From assembly GCA_032164245.1 (NCBI GenBank), contig JAVMKO010000002.1:183588920-183652919 (forward strand): 64,000 nt of DNA, given 5' to 3'. Source of the stretch: Sternotherus odoratus. Its lineage: Eukaryota > Chordata > Testudines > Kinosternidae. The stretch's first letter is position 1. Every line of letters begins with the position of its first letter. Shown here piece after piece: positions 46,691-59,643 of the stretch. A program made the position numbers and the translations under genes. Below the pieces are notes generated by a model. The model was not told the DNA's origin and did not search any database. It saw nothing but the letters and a program-made list of their open reading frames with translations.

Positions 46691-47618
46691 AAAGGAGTAA
46701 GCTAGCTGTACCTCATTTCCTTTTACTAGTCATTTCTGGGACACCTGACTACACTCTCTGAGTTGATGGTTTGACAAAGGTCTATGAAATAAACACTTGG
46801 TAGAAGAATTAGAAAAGACCAGTGAATTAAGGAATTGCTATTGCAAAACCTGCCTTACTTGATCAATGCACTTTTCTCCAAGGCCCAATCCTGCAACACT
46901 GAAATCAATGAGAGCTTTTCCATAGACTTCAGTGAGAGTAGAATTGGTCCTTAGTGCTGTGTATTGGCTAAGAAAGCCAGGTCCAGTCAGTTCTTAATCA
47001 CAGCTTTCTCTCTTTGGCTTAGGGTATCTAGCATTTTTATCCTTAACTCTACTGGCCTTTTCTAAATATCATTTAGATTTGCCAATATGGGAGAAAAAGC
47101 ATGTGGAATCTGGCATTATGATTATTGTTCATGCATGTTTGTATAGCTGTAGCAGACATTTACCACTTAACACATACATTTAAAAAACTATATCAAACAA
47201 CTCTTCCTTTGTAATTCAAAAAGGGAAATCAGACCAAACCAGAAAAGCAGATTGTCAAAGCAATGGGAGTAATTGGGAGATTTCTTAACATGAAAACAGC
47301 TACATCTTTCTTGTTCTGGTGGCAAAATAAGGAAAAACCCAAAGGAGGTTGGGAAAGACCTTCTAACAGAGTGAAATGAATGGTGTGAGGTACTGTAATA
47401 CTAAAAACATTTTTATTACTGTGAGACTCAAAATGCCACAATGGTTCTGTTCAGAGTTTACTTAACATTCTGCGCATGTCATGTCTGAATACCTTTTAAG
47501 TCTGATATACACTCTGTACTGTCAGAAAAACACCATGAAGATCTAAACCAGCTGACACTGGACTAGAACAAATATTTTATGATTTGGATTATTACTTTAT
47601 TACCACAGTGACTACTTC
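46691..47618. other. Mostly unrecognised
   Basis: A foldback-type fragment occurs just after the CR1 piece at 46880-46965 ('cccaatcctgcaacactgaa' and 'gacttcagtgagagtag'). The rest shows nothing that I can name. Confidence 0.4.
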
Positions 47619-47621
47619 TTA

Positions 47622-47854
47622 GAGCTGGTCTACCCTATGAAATTAGGTAGGCTTAACTAAATCACTCAGGCCTGTGAGAAATTTTGCATCCTGTGCGGTG
47701 TAATTAAGCTGGCCTAAGCCCTGGTGTATATACTGCTAGGTTGACAGAATAATTCTTCCACTGACCTAGCTACTGCCTCTTTGAGAGGTGGATTTACTAC
47801 AGCAACAGAAGAACGCCTTCTGTGCTGCTGTAGCATTTCTAGTGCAGACATACC
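47622..47854. mobile_element. Harbinger-type MITE with TTA target duplication
   Basis: Starts 'gagctggtctaccctatgaa' and ends 'ctagtgcagacatacc', with TTA immediately on both sides (47619-47621 and 47855-47857). Length 233 bp. The interior 'aattaagctggcctaagccc' and 'tgctaggttgaca' match a turtle MITE family. A 3-bp TWA duplication is the PIF/Harbinger signature. Confidence 0.75.
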
Positions 47855-47897
47855 TTAAATCATTGTGATCAATCACATTTCCCAACCCCATTGTCAT

Positions 47898-48019
47898 AGG
47901 ATGACCAGACAGCAAGTGTGAAAAATCAGGACGGGAGGTAGGGGGTAATAGGAGCCTATATAAGAAAAAGCCCCAAATATCGGGACTGTTCCTATAAAAT
48001 CAGGACATCTGGTCACCCT
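47898..48019 (-). mobile_element. Short TIR MITE ('ggtgaccagatgtcc' family), reverse
   Basis: Reads 'aggatgaccagacagcaag' to 'gacatctggtcaccct', the reverse complement of the 15219 copy along its full 122 bp with modest divergence. Confidence 0.8.
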
Positions 48020-48545
48020 ACATAGTCACCAATCCTTCCCCATGTAATTCCCCATGTATTCCATTCCATCTATCTGATCTGTCAAGGGTTATGCCCTGGA
48101 ATCTGTTACTGTGGGATCCTATCAAAGAATAAACAGCTGGCAATCAATATATGCCAGTAGTCTAATTTTCTTTGTCTTTCCTGGGAGTCAGTCAGGGCAA
48201 TATTCATAGATTTTAAAGCCAGAAACTCCCATCGGACCAGAGGTCCAAGTCACCATTCCAGCACCTGGACTGGCACTCCCTCGCCAACCAGGAAACCTGG
48301 ACCCAAGGCCCATTGGGGGGCATTGCGGTGATATAGTTGTATCTCCTGCACTACAAACACCACAGAATTAATTCATTTATTTATTCCCTTCTTTTCTCAT
48401 CAAATTTATATTCCAAACTTACATAATAAAATTGTTTTCATTACAGTAGTACCTAGAAGCAACTGAGATTAGAGTTGCCCGGTGTTAGGTTCATCCACAC
48501 ACATAGCCCTACCCCAAAGTTTAAAGTCTCACTAGACAGACAAAG
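48020..48545. other. No recognised feature
   Basis: No frames or repeats identified. Confidence 0.35.
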
Positions 48546-48700
48546 AGTGGGAAGAAAGGATGATTATTACTATTCCCATTTGAGAGGTGGGTAAACGAGG
48601 CACAGAGGTATTAGCATTTTTGCCAACAGTTACACAAAATCTGTGTAGAGCCAGGAAATGATCTGAAATCTTCCAGTTTGATGCCTTAACTACCAGACCA
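48546..48700 (+). mobile_element. MIR-like SINE remnant
   Basis: 'ttcccatttgagaggtgggt' followed by 'aaacgaggcacagaggta' and later 'gtagagccaggaaatga' is the MIR core in sense orientation, diverged. Confidence 0.55.
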
Positions 48701-51075
48701 GTGCATCTGCTGCAGCTGTTCACGTAATTCCGCAGCTTCTCTTTTCATCAAAATGATGTTCACACACTATTGTCCTAAAAAAACATCTGTTCCAGATCTC
48801 AGGCTCAGTAATGAGTGTTTACAGGAGCACACAATACAGAAGCAAACTTGTAATTAGCTTTGTATCTCTTAAATTTACAATATTGCACTAATAAGGAAAA
48901 TGTTTAGTTGTTAATCAGAGTGTTAACTTTATGCATCTACCACAGTCTGAGAATCACATATATTGTATATTCATCTACCACTTATTTGTTCTAACATGTT
49001 AGCCTACAGGTGTTTGATTTCCTCCAACCCCCATGTTCCTTGCAGCTAGTGTTTGACTTAGTATATTATAGCAATCAATCAATATCTGATTAAATATATG
49101 AAGTTCGTTTGTTATTTTCAAGTCAGATTGAAATGTCGTAGCCATAGTAGAAAAGCAATATTTTCACTTGCTCTGTGGGGGGAAAAGTCCTGAGAGCTGC
49201 TACTTATTGATGAATTTATTTTGTGTGAATGGAAGATTTATGTTTCTGCTTTCTCACAGGCACTTAGAAAAGAACAAAGAATTAGCCAGCAAATTATGTG
49301 GCAAGGTTTTTACTTTCAGCTGAGCCTACTGTGTAGTTTAAATATTGACTTGGAGAAGAAACCTAATTTTTGCATCCTATATAAACACTGAATGTACTAG
49401 CCATACTAATTTCAAACTGGTGATTTCACTGTGATTACTCCCAGTTTACACCGGTGCAACTGAGAGGAGACTCAGACCCATGTTGCACCATTGCTAATTC
49501 AAGCTCCTTACCTAGGGCCTCTCAGCTACCACATTACAGGATCACTGATTGCACTAGTTGAGAATGTATTAAATATGTACAGTCTTTTCCAGTCCTGGTA
49601 TTAAAAGAATGGGTAACAAATGAAACAGGTTAGCTTATATAGTCTGAAATTCCTTCCCCTGGGCCAGCTGCTTGGCTGATGTAAATACAGTAGATGTAGC
49701 TCCACAGAAGTCAATGGAGCTCTGGTGACTTACACCCTCTGAGAAGCTGTCCCATTAGTGCATACTAATCCTGCCATCTTCTGGGTTTTCTCCATAGTGA
49801 TTGGTGCCTTATAAATGCTAAGACAGAAAGAAAGAAAGACCCAGTTCCACTTCTAGGAGTCCAACACCTCCTTTTTTGGTGCTTGTGTAGCATCACCCTA
49901 GCTCTCAAAAGTCACTTGAAAATACTTCCAGGAGTAATTTGAGAATATTCGGAGAATCCCCTTGCAGTGCATTATTGCTGCACATGGCAATTCAGTACTA
50001 AATCAAACCATTGTGTCCGAGAAATGCCTTTTTAGTTTGTGAGGGAACTATTCCAGCTGGGACCCTCAGATCCAAAAGCTCCCCCACTTGGACTAAAATG
50101 ATCACTAGTACTCTAGCTGCCTTTAGTCCTATTTGACTCCACTAAGTATTCTTTTAGCAACATTAATTCCTTCCCTCTTTAGAGTGAGAACCTCAAGTGA
50201 GTTTAACAGAAACCTATCTAGTAGTGATAGTGCAGAGCCAGTGGCCAATTCCGGACTTCTATTCCAGGTTTCTGGAGAGTGTAAAACCATCCAAGCATAA
50301 ACCATCCAACAGAAATCAATGCATGTTCAGTTCATTATTTGGCAAATCTAAATAAAGCAGTGGGATTTCAGTACAAAAGAAGTCCAAGGGAGTCCCCGTA
50401 CAGCTTTTTCTGTACTTGGAATTTCAGTAAATAAGCATAGCTGCACTTCAGTGGATCCAGGACTTTACTACAGCCTACTACAAGTATATTCAAATCAGTC
50501 TCTGAAGTCAGTACGAGGACTTTTTTCTGCAGCATTAGTGCCTGTGCAGCGCAGAAGGAGCCCTCCCCTTCTCTACCCCACTGTTACACAAAATTGTGTC
50601 TCTCTTTGGAAAGCTCTCCTAGGACCTCACAGCAGCAAGGGCACCTGGCTTTTACTCTTCACCGTTGTCAAATGGTGACTGCTCTGTGTGACTTTGTGAA
50701 AGGACTGCTGTTCTCCAACTGCCCCCAAAGAGGCACAGGAGGGGCCAAGAGAAGATGGAGACAGTCTTATCTTATCCCTCCCTCAGCTATGCTCCACTGA
50801 ACAAGGTTGGTGGAGAGGGTGAATGGGCTGCACTCCTCTCTATGTGCTGAGGAACTCTGGGAGGAACTCTGCAGAATGGTTTCTGCTGCTCCCCTGATGC
50901 AGAGTGGCTATACGCTGCCCCCCACTACCTAAATAGCATGATCTAACTCAATATCAGCATTGTATAAGAGATAGGCATTAATTATTATTACTATGTAGTA
51001 CCTATAGAATATGATCTTACAGGTATCCATATTAAAACAGCTTGACAAATCACAAAAATAATCCTCATGACTCTC
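48701..51075. other. Repeat-poor; two foldback fragments
   Basis: Foldback arms at about 49438-49475 ('agtttacaccggtgcaactg') and 49665-49755 ('gaagtcaatggagctctggt'). Otherwise unique-looking. The 75-codon frame at 50451 has no domain. Confidence 0.4.
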
Positions 51076-51079
51076 CTGT

Positions 51080-51310
51080 TTAGTAGGAAACTAATATCCC
51101 CGGTTTACAGTTTAGGAAGTTAAATCCTAGCCTTTGTCTTTATTTTCACAACAGGATATAGGAACCTAAATCCCTTAGGCTCTTTTGGAAATTTGAACCA
51201 AAGCCTTTGCAGCTTGTCGCTCCACAGTGAATCAGTGACATAGCCAGGATTAAATCTCTGGTGTTCCTCCTGCCCTAGTGCCATGTTTATTTTTCTAAGC
51301 CACCATGCCA
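51080..51310 (+). mobile_element. MIR-like SINE remnant
   Basis: 'aatatccccggtttacagtt' and later 'gaatcagtgacatagccagg' with 'attaaatctctggtgttcct' follow the MIR core order. An apparent insertion or diverged part lies between them. Confidence 0.45.
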
Positions 51311-52499
51311 TTAACTCTATCATACATACAGCAGTCCTCTTGGGCAGTGAGAGGAGGAGGAAGGAGAAGAGATGAAAAACTGGCCAGTACATCCCATTTT
51401 GCTGGTTGGCTGTAATCCAAAGACAGCCATCCTGAAAGTCAGTATGTCTCTGAGGAAGTGCAGCACTTAATCAAGTATTTTGGGTGGAAATTTAGAGTGC
51501 AAGGCTCTTGCCAAGTTGAATAAATGATTTTTATTTGCTTGAATAAGCTATTATGACACTTTCTTGGCACACATACACATTTTGCTTTCCCTCTTTCTAG
51601 TGTTTGGGAACCTTTTAAAAGGAATCACCCCTTTAGCTCCCAAAGGACAATGAGAAGGAAGCATTGGCTCTCAGGTTGATTTGATGCCTCTCTGTTATTT
51701 GTGCTGGAAGAAATATAGCAGTTGGACGTCTAAATTTAGGGACAGAGAAGATTTTAAAAAAAGGAAATTATCAATTCTATTAAGTAAATGTAATGACACC
51801 AAGTGGCCATATAAAGGACAAATCAACTTTCTAGGATCAGCGATGGTGGTAAAATTTTAACCCTTACAGGCTGCCTTACTGTATTTGTCTAAATGTGAAC
51901 ATTACAAAGCAATGACGATAGCTGTGATTAATTCATCTGTGTGTGATGTGATATCAGAGAACAAAAGTGACTTATTTTTAGGGCTGTTTTAAAAATAAAT
52001 CAGAAAAACTTTTCATTATAATCTGGGAAAGTTTCAAGCAGCCCTATTTATTTTTTTCTATATATAAAATGGTTTTTTTCTAACAGACTCTTAAATTCAT
52101 TCAAGAATATTTTATTAAACTCCAGACCCTCCCTACCCTTACCCCAGTCCAGTTCTGGCAAGAACTTGAGTACAAAAGCTGAGCCTTATTCTGTGCCCCG
52201 ATGGGCCTATGAGAGTAGGGGGGCAGAAATCAAGTTCCAGACTTCAAGGTCTGTCACCCTGAGACAAATTTTTATTTTACACTAATGTAAATCAAGAAGA
52301 ACCCCACTGAAGTTAATGCATGCCAGGAATAGAGGCTATGTGATGTGTTTCTCAATGTGGAAGTGAAGTGGCCAGGTAGAACTACAGGGCCAGATTTGCT
52401 ACTGTGCCTCTCAGCCCCTTCCTACATTTGGCCCTAGCTTGTTCCCGTAATAGTAGCTGTACAGGAAAGTGGTCCTTACATGCCCTCCTTTACCACAGT
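51311..52499. other. No recognised feature
   Basis: One possible foldback arm at about 52270-52330 ('cactaatgtaaatcaagaag'). Nothing else named. Confidence 0.35.
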
Positions 52500-52685
52500 A
52501 TCTGGGTGCCTTACAGGCTTTCGTGGATTTATTTTCCAACACCTCTGTGAGAAGAGGAACTGAGGATTAGAAAGTTTAATTGACTTGCCCAAGGTCACAC
52601 AAGAAGAGCAGGGAATTGAATCTGCATTTTCCTAGTCCCAAACTAACAACCCACCTATTGGACCATCCTTCCTCCCTGCTTATGA
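52500..52685 (+). mobile_element. MIR-like SINE
   Basis: The best preserved MIR-like copy: 'gaactgaggattagaaagtt', then 'gacttgcccaaggtcacaca' and 'ggaattgaatctgcatttt', ending 'ggaccatccttcctcc'. Confidence 0.65.
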
Positions 52686-55600
52686 TACCTGTACCCTGCC
52701 CTTGAACTGGGACAATTCCCTTTATGGCCCTCTCACCCTGCTGGAATGGCTTTAATTGCCCTCAGGGTGGCAGAATCTGGTTTATAGGGCCTGCATATGT
52801 ACAATGTATATGTTGACTGCAGGGTTTCTTGTATCTTTTTCTGTATTTCTTTAGTCAGCACTTAATCATGGAGTGTTGAATTCTTTTTGGAAAGTTTTAA
52901 AAAATACATATATAAAACAGCATCAAAATGAATAGAAAAATCTCTCTCATTTTCTCTAATTAATTTTCACACATATGCATGAGAACTATTGTAAATAGCT
53001 GTAAATGTGTGCTGTTTGAATTTATGCCCTAAGGGATTACTAAGGGATGTTAAATTATATCTGCCAAGCTGTCAATTTGCTGAAAGTTTAATCCATACAA
53101 TAAAATGAATATCTTTAGAAAGTTAATTAACATAAAAGCAACAAATTTAGTATGTTTTACATCTAATGATTTTTCTTTGAATCTCGTAATGTTTACAAAA
53201 TTAGACACAAATACAAACTTAGTGCAAGCAATAAAAGATTCTAAAAGTTTCCTCCATAATAAGAATTTGTAAAATGCACAATAATTTAATTTTTATTTCA
53301 TATTTAAAAAAAAGAAGGAATAGGAAAAGATAGGTTTTATATTCTAATAGGGGGATAGGCCAAGTGAGTGTAATGGGATTACTCACGTGAATAAAGTTAC
53401 TCATGTGCAAGCGTTGGAAGGATCAAGCCCTATCACAGTAACTTTTACCAGACTGCAGCAATCACTTATGTGGGTCTACGTGGGAATAAAAGAAGATGAA
53501 ATCTAATTTGGGTCCCCTGCAAACCACGTTCTCAATCCCTGCTCTTTCATGCCTCCGAATCAGGGTGAAAGTCACAATCATCACTCTTCAACTCAATGTA
53601 GCAAAGCTGCAAATTATTAAAGTGACAGTGTCAAAAGATGCATCCCTCCACAAAGAATATACCTCAGCTTGTGTTTCTGTGGCATGGCACATATTTGAAA
53701 TAAAAATATCAACTTTGGGGAAAAATAGCTACTTTTTTCTTCTCTACTTGTTTCTTACTGGGCGAAGAGAGTTGCTGCCTGAGTGAAAGATTCTTGCTAA
53801 TTTTTGTGTTGTGTTGCTAGGATGTATGTGTGTGTTTTCCTCCCCAGTTCCATTGTATAGTGTAGGGAGTCTATCTTATAGGGGCACACTGAATCTGATA
53901 TCAAGTATCTAGATTTTAATTGATCATCTAGGCTGACCTTAGCCTTGAGCTGATCCCACTGGCCTGTCAAAGCAAGGCCTGAGTAAGGACTCACAGTCGA
54001 TGAGCCAAGTCACGTTTTTCTTGGTGTCTGAAGTGGATAGTAGGGGTTGCAGTGAAGTAGTAGGTGAAGGGAGAGCTATGAGTTATTCTGGTTGTGAATA
54101 GAAAACTAAGGCAGAATACCTCCGATCTTGCTGGGTGAGGAGGGAATATGATGCTTGATAGGTCTGTTATACTAAACGGTGCAATATGAGTGTCTCTCTC
54201 ACACACCTGTATTAAATGCTAGCAGGAGTACAAGAGGCATGGATTCTTGGCCATGGTCTCAGTCTGGCTTGGGGATCTCTCTTTAGGGTTATATAATAAT
54301 CATAAGGTTTTTTTCCTTGTGTTCAGGGAGTGCTAATGTGAGCAGTCTGCCTGGATTTGACATGGATGTATTGAACTGGGGAAAGATGTACCCCCATAGA
54401 AACCTTGTGCAGATAAGGCAGAATCATTAGACCAATGGGAAGCTGTAGGATCGGTAGAGCCATGAGAAGGTCTTCCCTCGGATATGCTGTCAACACTCAT
54501 ATTCTTGTCTGTATGTAAGTGCCAAGAAAATGTCTGGATTCCAACACTGCAATGTGTCAACCCACCAGTGTGTGCATGTAAAATGATAAAACACCTGTTT
54601 CTATGACATGCAGTATTCAATTAACATTTCAGGACTGCCAGAGATCTAATCAATTTAGTGTGCACTAATCAATTTAGAATCCCAGATGCACACACTCTGA
54701 GGTAAGAATGGAGATTTTCAAAAGCATCGGTCTATGTTGGGTGGTGCAGGAGAACATCTCCCTGAGCTCCCGGAGTGCCAATATCTCTTGTTGCAAGCGG
54801 AGGGAGAATTCAGAGGTGCAGCTTGTGATGCCACCTCTGGCATGGACCCGCATCCATCCCTGTCCCACTTGGAATAATGGTACCAACCATCAGCGATCCT
54901 TGCACCAGCTTCCTGGGAAGCCTAAGGACTGCAGATGTACTCCTTGCACGTACCCCATCTTTGAAGACCCATACAGGGACCGGCCAGTGGGTGGCTAGCT
55001 GAGCACCCACTGCATTTCTTCAGTACAATGGCTGGAGAAACACACCAATGGACTGACGTCTCCTCTCAGTTACATTATATGGGTCCAAGACCACTGAAGT
55101 TGATGCCATTATATTGCTGTGATTGATATGTAAATGTCACTTCATGTCTTATTTTTCATATCAGGATAAAGGCAGGGGTTCTTTTAACATTGTTTTAACT
55201 ATGATGGTGTCTTTAGATTTACAAACCCTTTTAAAACACCTGTTTTATTTTAAAAAAACATACTATAACATATATAATCCACCTGACAGGGAATTCTCCC
55301 AGGCAGAAGGGATAGCTTTGCCTCATATAGACAAATACCCTGTTTTGGGGGCAAACTTTCAGATGTTAATGAAATAAGTATGAATTTGTGTCTATAGTGT
55401 GAGAGAATCCCACAAGGGTTGCTAAATGGCATTTCCTAAGATAATTCAAAGTCATGAGCTAAAAGGAATGTGAGCCACTTCAATGATGCATCTAAAATAA
55501 ACAAAAATCCTATTGAACAGCATCTTTTCCAGCAATAGCCAATCATAAGCCTTCTGAAGACACATTTTAATTGACATACTAATAAAATATGCCTACTTAT

Positions 55601-56954
55601 ATTAAATCTAAAACACAGAGGTTAGTAATCAAAATGCCACCTCACCACTAAATAAAATGGCAGAGATGTGGGGGCATTTTTTTTATCTCGTACCTCATCA
55701 GTACCAGAGATGTTGATGTACCAGCTACACTCTAACAACCCTGAATGATTTTCTGTCCCCTCTTCAGAAACAAGAATGTAGTAGCTTTTCCAACACCGTC
55801 GCTTCCTTTATGGATTCATCAGTTCTTAGAGTGAATTAGTGATTCTAGAAATGATAATGGGGAACAGGGATAGGCAAGGGCTGGGGTATTGTCTATGGAT
55901 GGGCCAAAGCCTGGGTATTAAAAATCCTGCCACATGGAGGACAAGCTTTCTTCACAAAATTGGAAGCAGCTGTATATTTAACTGTCTGTGGGCATCAGTC
56001 TGTAATGCTTACCCAATTTGGTAAATCAGAGCCTGATTTGGATCTCAGGCACACAAATTTGAAATTAGGAGTAACTCCACAGATGCCAGTGCAATTACTG
56101 CAGTGTAAAACCAGTGTCAGAGAGATTAAAATCAGCCCCTAATTTACTCACAGATGCACACAGCTATTCTGACTTAGTTTCAGTGTTATTCAGTACTGAG
56201 GCTGAAGGACAGAGATTGCCTGCTTGACCCATCTGCACCAGGATCCTGTTAACAGCCTATATTCAGGCCAGTTTGTAGCTATTCATTAGATCACATGACC
56301 TAGAAAATTTGTGATGGAAGTATTAAGACCCTGATCATTTCCACCTGGGTGCAATAGCTTTACTATAGTTATTGACACTTATATGGTAGTATCAATGGAA
56401 AGGATGACTTCAGGATAAGTAGTGCAGCTGACTAGAGAGTGCAAATAGCAAGCATAGGGACAACCTTTGCTCTCAACTGCACCTGTATAAATCTATATTA
56501 ACTTGAGTTGTGTGTAATTTGTGAAGTTAGGATGGATTTACATACATGCAACAGAGTGAAATATGGCTCGGTATCTCGACTATTCCCTATAAAGACTCCA
56601 ACATTGCTGATCTCTGCCAGAGGGAGCAGAAGTTATTGTCTGCTTTTGCCCGATGACAAGTAAATTTGTTTTTGTAGATAAGTTTGTAGGCGAAGCACAT
56701 CTGGTAGGGAAATGAAGAGTTTTAATTTCGCATTCATTTATATCTGTGATTAAATTACCTCAATCCATATTATCAACTTCTTTAACCTTTACTGATTATT
56801 GGGCACGCAGAATATAATTTATCTCCTTTTGACAGAAAACTGCTTTCCACAAAGTGACAATTCATCAGGTAAAATTGTACAGTTAATCAAGGCTATTGAA
56901 AAGAACAATATCATGGATGTGAATGAAAAATGACTGAACTTCAGACTGTATTCC
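52686..56954. other. Repeat-poor stretch, no gene recognised
   Basis: AT-rich, about 4.3 kb. Only a foldback fragment at about 56030-56140 ('aggagtaactccacagatgc' and 'gtaaaaccagtgtca') is recognisable. Frames of 60-96 codons have no domain. Confidence 0.4.
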
Positions 56955-56956
56955 TA

Positions 56957-57060
56957 GGGGACTGAATGGCTCAGGGGATTGGTAACACAGTAAATGTTTG
57001 AACCCAGCCCACAGAGGCAGTGATCAAAAGTAATTTACATTATCATCTGTGGAGTAGTGG
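56957..57060 (+). repeat. Possible tRNA-derived SINE head
   Basis: 'ggctcaggggattgg' (56969-56983) resembles a pol III A box and 'gtttgaaccc' (56996-57005) a B box, but the spacing of about 13-28 bp is short for a tRNA. It could be a tRNA-derived SINE remnant or coincidence. Confidence 0.25.
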
Positions 57061-58553
57061 ATCATGTGATATGAGTTAGTGGTTGTTCCACAGTTCCTAG
57101 TGAACTGGCTTCAATATCAGTAAAATCACCTCACGATGGTACCCTTTTGGCCTGGTCCACATTTGAGGCATTAAATCAGCTAGAATGTTTATAGAACACT
57201 TAGCATCCACTCACCAAAGCACCTTAAATGGTCTGCAAATGGTTTCAGATGGTCTTATAACCATTTAGAAAGAAAACACCACCTTTCAGAAGCTAATACA
57301 TGGTTAAACCGGTACTGGTTCAGTATAAACCTATATCGTGCCAGTATTAATATAGGCAAGTTGAAACAGTTCAGCAAATCTCTCAACTATTGTCCCATAA
57401 AAATTTCTCTGGTAATCATGTGAAATCTCCCATAATGGGAGCAGAGCTGAGAACTCTGGGATAGGTACTCCGGAACCCTTGCAACTAAAATGGTTGAGGC
57501 AATTACTGGTATGGACACTGGGCAAAATTTAAACCACTTCAGCATATGTAGTGTGGATGCACTGAACTGTTCATTCTATAATCAGTTCAACTACAAATAT
57601 GTGCACAAGGCCTTAGTCTGAACAGAGAGGACTATGCTGAGGAATATGTTGACAAGTCTCGTCAGCACATCAAGTTTGGCAGTCGAGTTACTCCTTAAGA
57701 TACAACTGATAGTGAGGACTCCGACAATATCGACCCGAGTAATGCATATGACACGAGATTGCTTGTGGCATTCACACACATGCTCACCACTGTGGAATGC
57801 TGCTTTTGTGCTCGGGAAACAAGCAGAGTGGTGGGATCACATCGTCCTGCAAGTCTGGGATGACAAGCAGTGGCTGCAGAACTTTCAGATGAGAAAAGCC
57901 ACTTTCATGGGACTGTGTGATGAGTTTTCCCTCACCATGTGGCATAAGGACACGAGATTGAGCGCTGCCCTGATGTTGGAGAAGCAGGTGGCTGTTGCAC
58001 TCTGGAAGCTGGCAACTCCAGACAGCTACCGATCAGTTGTGAACCAGTTTGGAGTGGGAAATTCGACCACTGGAATCGTGTTAATGCAAATTTGCAGGGC
58101 CATTAATTGCATCCTGCTCAGAAGAACCGTGACTCTGGGTAACGTGCATGGCATTGTGACTGGCTTTGCACAAATGGGTTTCCCTAACTGCGGAATAGAT
58201 AGATGGGACCCATATTCCAATTCTGGCACCAGCCCACCTAGCCTCCAGTATTTCTTGGAAGGGGTACTGTTCTATGGTTCTCTAGGCGCTTGTGGATCAC
58301 TGTGGGAATTTCATTGATGTTAATGCATGCATCTTTCAGAACACTGGCCTGTTCGGGAAGCTTCAAGCTGGGATTTTTTTCCCAGACCAGAAGATCACTG
58401 TAGGGGAAGTCAAAATGCCCACTGTGATTCTTGGAGACCCTGCTTACCCTTTAATGTTGCAGCTCATGAAACCCTACACAGGGAGCCTTAACAGCAGCAA
58501 TGAGCAGTTCAACAACAGGCTGAGCCAGTGCAGAATGATGTGTAGTGTGCTTT

Positions 58554-59643
58554 TGTCATAAGTAAAACGTAGCCTAGAATTACTTTTTACCTGTAAAGGG
58601 TTAACCTGAAAGTAACCTGAGAGGGGATGATGAACCGGAGCTGCTAATCAACCTCGGAGACAAAGAGAGTTGTTAGTTTCAGTTTAGCTCTCTCTCGTGC
58701 TGTTCTCGCTGGCTGTGGGATGAACCACATCTCTGTCTTTTACTCTACCTTTCTATAATCTTCTAACAAGTCAAGTTCAGCAGTAAGTGAATTGTATGCC
58801 TGTATCACTTGATAATTGATCCACGGTGTTTCTTATACTGTTAAGTTTTAGCAGAGGAAGAATTCCCGGGGGGGGAGGGTCAGTTATGCTGTGTGATGCA
58901 AGTGGGTTTTTTCTATTGATTCCTGTACATTTCATCTTTTTTTTTCTTTAAGTGAAATCTCTCTTTTAAGACTCTGACTGCTTGTTTCCATTGGATTGAT
59001 CCTGGTTTGGATCGGGCACATCTCACAAGTGAGGGATTTCTTTTTCTCAAATCTCTCCCAGGTGAAGGGAGGAGATTTGGGAGGTGTTACAGGGGAGTTC
59101 CAATTTACCCTAACCCAGTGGTCCCCAACCTTTGTATGACCGCGGACCGGTCAACGCTTTTACAATTTTACTGCGGCCCGGGGCGCAGCGCGACCCCTTT
59201 TCCGCGGCGCGACCTCTTTTTTTCTTCCTCGGCGCGGCGGACCCTTGTATGTCCGCTGAAAAGCCGCCGAATAAATTACCTCTGACACGGAAGCTATCAC
59301 GGCGGCGGCTTTTTGGCGGACATACAGGGGCAGGAAGTGCCCCGCGGCGCTGAGTGCCCCGCGGCGCTGCTGAAGCGAAGGTGGCCGCAGCCCGGTACCA
59401 AATGATCCACGGACCGGTACCGGTCCACGGCCCGGGGGTTGGGGACCACTGCCCTAACCCAGGGTTTTATGGGCTTAAATTGGTGGTGGCAGCGATTCCA
59501 AGTCCAGACACTGGAGAAGTTTGTGTTCTGGGGAAAAAGTTTGAACCTAAGCTGGTAAAATAAACTTGGGGGGTTATTTCTTTTTTCATGCGGGTCCCCA
59601 CATCTTTACCCTAGAGTTCAGAGTGGGGAGGCAAATCCTGACA
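58554..59643 (+). mobile_element. Solo LTR with 5-bp TSD inside the Harbinger transposase
   Basis: Begins TGTCATAAGT and ends ATCCTGACA, giving TGTCA/TGACA inverted ends. The pentamer GCTTT is duplicated exactly on both sides (58549-58553 and 59644-59648). Length 1,090 bp including a nested hAT MITE, so about 746 bp without it and its extra duplication. An AATAAA-like 'aaaataaacttgg' near 59558 fits a polyadenylation region. No internal retroviral genes, hence solo. Superfamily (ERV or Gypsy) not resolved. Confidence 0.9.
59116..59451. mobile_element. GC-rich hAT MITE with perfect 8-bp TSD inside the solo LTR
   Basis: Termini 'cagtggtccccaacctttg' and 'gggttggggaccactg' are inverted repeats. 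The duplication CCCTAACC is exact (59108-59115 and 59452-59459). Length 336 bp. A 22-bp inverted repeat with two mismatches lies inside (59248-59269 with 59303-59324). Same family as 37812-38024. Confidence 0.93.
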
